Assembly: GCA_041687475.1 (NCBI GenBank)
Contig: JAWLBW010000291.1
Location: 1 to 6,045, forward strand
Origin: JAWLBW01 sp041687475
Lineage (GTDB): Bacteria; J088; JAWLBW01
Length of the DNA stretch: 6,045 nucleotides
Direction: 5' to 3'
The notes beneath the pieces were generated by a model. The model was not told the DNA's origin, ran no database searches, and saw only the letters and a list, made by a program, of their open reading frames with translations. The position numbers and the translations under genes were made by a program. Shown one piece after another: positions 3,704-6,045 of the stretch. Position 1 is the first letter of the stretch, and each line of letters begins with the position of its first letter.

Positions 3704-5881
3704 ATGAGATCGCCCCGTCGATCGAGGGCCTCAGCTTTATTGTCAGCCATGCTTCTGTGTATGCTGCCGGGCTGCACGTTTTTCAAGCGTGCGCCGGAGA
3801 AGCAATCGGTTGCGGCCGCCGACACCCCGGTACCGCCTACGCCCCGCTCGGCCGTTATTACCGTGCAGGTGGCGGGCCCGAAGGGAGCGAGCCTGCCGGC
3901 ATTCGTGAAGGAGCAGGTCGCGCGGGTGGCCCGGGGCGAACTTGCCGGCGACGGAGAATTTCCGCTGCCTGCATCGGGAAGCGACGCATTGCGGGTCGTG
4001 CGGGGGCTCGAAGCAGAGCCGTTGATTTCCTGGCTCGACCCCCTGACCGACGACACCTCGCCCACAGCGCCGCGGTTCGGCACCAACAACGACTTCATCG
4101 GCTACATTCCCGACGGCTGGACGGAAACACCCTGGTTCAACGGCAGCGACGACAAGGGTTATCTCTACGTAAGCCACGAATACGTATCGGGGCGCGAGCC
4201 CACGACCGTGCACGGTGCGACGGGCCAGTCGCTGCAGTTGGCGCAGTGGTTGGAGCAGGCCGGCCTCTTCAGGCGCGACAGCGCCGCCCAGGGCTGGTCG
4301 CGAGCCGAGCTCGATCGGTTTCTCGTGCACTACAAGCGCCAACTGGGCGGAAGCTGGCTGCGTGTCGAACGGGGGGTAAACGGCCGGTGGGCGGTGGTTA
4401 CCGACGGTGGCCGCAATGTGCGTTACGACGCAGGCAACGGCACCCTGCTGCGCATGAACGGCGCCTACGGCGCGCAGCTGGCCGCGCGTACGCACGGTGT
4501 CGGAGACCACGCGCACGACATCATTGCCGGCACCTTCGGCAATTGTTCCGGAGCGGTAACCCCCTGGGGCACGATCATCGCCAGCGAAGAGAACACACAG
4601 AAGCTGTACGGCGACGTCGAACCGGCCTGGGCCGACGGCCGATTTCTGCCGGGCATGGGCATGGACGCCGGCGGCTTCGTCTCGCCGGTAACGCGGGCCG
4701 AAGAGGCTTCGTTGTACGGCAGCCACTCCGATACGGCCCAACGCCGGGGCCCCGACGGCTATGGCTGGCACGCCGAGATCGACCCGGGCCTGCCGCCCGA
4801 CGAATGGCTCGGACGCCGCGAAGCGGGCCGCGGCCACGCCAAGCTCGGTTCGCTGGGGCGCGCCCGCTGGGAAAACATGACCTTCGCCGTAACCGCCGAA
4901 ACGGTGGGGGGAAGGGCGGTCATCCGGCCCTTCGAAAACCAACCGCTCGTGGTGTACTTCGGCAACGATCGCCGCAACGGTCGGGTGTACAAGTTCGTGT
5001 CACGCGACCCCTGGCGCGCCGATCTTTCCCGCGACGAAAAGCGGGCGTTGCTCGAGCACGGAACGGTGTACGTGTCACAGCTCGAGGGCCTGGGCAACGA
5101 CAGCGGCTTCCTCCTGAAAACGACAGGCCACCCGCCCGCACCCGAAGACCGGGCAGCCGGCCGGTGGATTGCACTGTCGCTTCAATCGACCGACCTTGCC
5201 CCCAATGCGCCGGCCTTTGCCCCGGGCACGACGGTGGGCGCCGCGCTGGCCGACCGGCACTGGAACGGGCTCGGCGGCTTCGCCGGCGACGCCGACGTTC
5301 TGGCAGCCGTGTACACGGCCGCCAACAAGATCGGCGTGTTCGAACAGAACCGGCCCGAAGATGTCGAGTTCAGCTGGAAAACCGGCGAGGTGCTCATCGC
5401 CTACACCAATCACACCGGCCGCCCGGTTCTTGATGAACGCGGACGCATCGGCACCCCGCAGCCGAAACGCGGCGACCGCTTCGGTCGCATCTGGGCCTTT
5501 CGCGAAAGCGATCCGCAACGGCCCCACACCTCGGGGCACTTCACCTACTACGAAGTCTGGGGCGGCAACGACACGGAAGGCGTGTACGCCGCCACGAACC
5601 CCGACAACCTGATGCTCGACGCCGACGGCGATCTGTGGTTCGGAACCGACGGCAGCTATGGGGCAACCGGGCTTACCGACGGGTTTTACCACCTCGACCG
5701 TAACCCTGCCCACAAAACGAGCAAGGTGCCGACCTGGGGCAAACCGTTTCGCGTGGTGTCGGTTCCCATCGACGCCGAGGCCACCGGGCCCGCCCTGAGC
5801 GCCGCCGAGAGCACCCTGTTTCTGAGCGTGCAGCACCCCGGCGAATGGGTGGCGTCGCGTTGGCCGGGCCGGGCCGACTGA
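3704..5881 (+). CDS. PhoX/DUF839-family alkaline phosphatase-like lipoprotein
   Basis: This 725-residue protein matches the PhoX family (DUF839), secreted metal-dependent phosphatases that release phosphate from organic phosphoesters and in studied members use iron and calcium. Family landmarks appear in order: TNNDFIGYIPDG (127-138), YLYVSHEYVSG, GTFGNCSGAVTPWGTIIASEEN (276-297, with the conserved Cys281 and Glu295/Glu296), VVYFGNDRRNGRVYKFVS, LDADGDLWFGTDG (638-650) and the C-terminal ATGPALSAAESTLFLSVQHPGE. The N-terminus has Arg5-Arg6, a hydrophobic stretch and MLPGC with Cys24 as probable lipidation site. The twin Arg could be a weak Tat signal, fitting the Tat export of known PhoX. The frame stays open upstream to 3500, but ATG 3704 is preferred: GGAG eight bases upstream, and the signal peptide begins there. 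The next gene follows after 13 bp, so they are probably co-transcribed. Actual phosphatase activity is inferred from family. Confidence 0.92.
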   Translation: MRSPRRSRASALLSAMLLCMLPGCTFFKRAPEKQSVAAADTPVPPTPRSAVITVQVAGPKGASLPAFVKEQVARVARGELAGDGEFPLPASGSDALRVVRGLEAEPLISWLDPLTDDTSPTAPRFGTNNDFIGYIPDGWTETPWFNGSDDKGYLYVSHEYVSGREPTTVHGATGQSLQLAQWLEQAGLFRRDSAAQGWSRAELDRFLVHYKRQLGGSWLRVERGVNGRWAVVTDGGRNVRYDAGNGTLLRMNGAYGAQLAARTHGVGDHAHDIIAGTFGNCSGAVTPWGTIIASEENTQKLYGDVEPAWADGRFLPGMGMDAGGFVSPVTRAEEASLYGSHSDTAQRRGPDGYGWHAEIDPGLPPDEWLGRREAGRGHAKLGSLGRARWENMTFAVTAETVGGRAVIRPFENQPLVVYFGNDRRNGRVYKFVSRDPWRADLSRDEKRALLEHGTVYVSQLEGLGNDSGFLLKTTGHPPAPEDRAAGRWIALSLQSTDLAPNAPAFAPGTTVGAALADRHWNGLGGFAGDADVLAAVYTAANKIGVFEQNRPEDVEFSWKTGEVLIAYTNHTGRPVLDERGRIGTPQPKRGDRFGRIWAFRESDPQRPHTSGHFTYYEVWGGNDTEGVYAATNPDNLMLDADGDLWFGTDGSYGATGLTDGFYHLDRNPAHKTSKVPTWGKPFRVVSVPIDAEATGPALSAAESTLFLSVQHPGEWVASRWPGRAD

Positions 5882-5894
5882 GCGGGAAGGGCGC

Positions 5895-6045
5895 ATGCGA
5901 AGCGTTGTCGGAATCGCAGGCACGGTTCTGTTCGCCGTTTGTGTGGCGGTCATGGCCGGGACTTCCGTCGGTGCCGAGCGTAGCGACCTTGAAAAGCTCT
6001 ACAATGTGGAATCCTTCGTTCCCCCGCAATGCTACACGAAGACCG
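5895..6045 (+). CDS. Exported protein, 5' part only (truncated by window edge)
   Basis: Fifty codons are visible. The ATG follows GGAAGGG (5885-5891) and starts 13 bp after the PhoX-like stop, which indicates one operon. Residues 1-27 form a Sec signal peptide: Arg2, a hydrophobic core about 4-21, and a probable cleavage after Val-Gly-Ala27. The mature start reads ERSDLEKLYNVESFVPPQCYTKT. The early FVPPQCYTKT reminds me of exported proteins whose next segment carries a CxxCH haem motif, but no such motif falls inside the window, so this is only a guess. The product acts in the periplasm or outside the cell. Confidence 0.75.
   Translation, partial: MRSVVGIAGTVLFAVCVAVMAGTSVGAERSDLEKLYNVESFVPPQCYTKT

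Noticed and set aside
3757..5433. Long open frame overlapping the PhoX-like gene in another forward frame
   Set aside because: Its translation is Arg/Ala/Pro-rich with no family motifs, typical of a shadow frame in high-GC DNA; the overlapping frame has clear PhoX motifs.

Overview
The window looks like a chromosomal segment from a high-GC (by eye above 60 % G+C) Gram-negative bacterium. A lipoprotein-type phosphatase, a signal-peptide protein and an inner-membrane acyltransferase all imply a cell envelope with a periplasm. A proteobacterium is the most economical reading, but nothing here fixes the genus. There are no tRNA or rRNA genes, no CRISPR array and no insertion sequence.

Layout from left to right: (1) the first 11 codons of a leftward gene (1-34); (2) a non-coding gap of about 325 bp (35-359) with a four-tract G-quadruplex candidate, a 7-bp-period tandem repeat and a perfect 5-4-5 inverted repeat; (3) a leftward Crp/Fnr-family regulator (360-1085); (4) a shared divergent control region (1086-1219) with an inverted repeat that encloses a 21-bp-phased direct repeat; (5) a rightward PlsC-like glycerolipid acyltransferase (1220-2083) with altered motifs; (6) a gene-free stretch (2084-2476) holding an intrinsic terminator and then a structured leader; (7) a 65-residue protein of unknown function with a near-perfect Shine-Dalgarno (2477-2674); (8) a convergent, membrane-anchored SurA-N-like protein without a recognisable parvulin domain (2693-3613); (9) a 90-bp divergent promoter region; (10) a PhoX/DUF839-family phosphatase with a lipoprotein signal (3704-5881); (11) 13 bp downstream, the start of an exported protein cut by the window edge (5895-6045).

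The two halves appear functionally separate. The left half is one regulator beside a membrane-lipid enzyme. The right half is about proteins handled outside the cytoplasm: a periplasmic chaperone-like protein divergent from an exported PhoX-like enzyme and another exported protein probably in the same operon. I found no clear new multi-gene system. The items most worth following are the small 65-aa gene with its structured leader, the motif-deviant PlsC homologue, and the regulator whose DNA-recognition residues differ from both CRP and FNR and which lies next to an inverted repeat of matching geometry.
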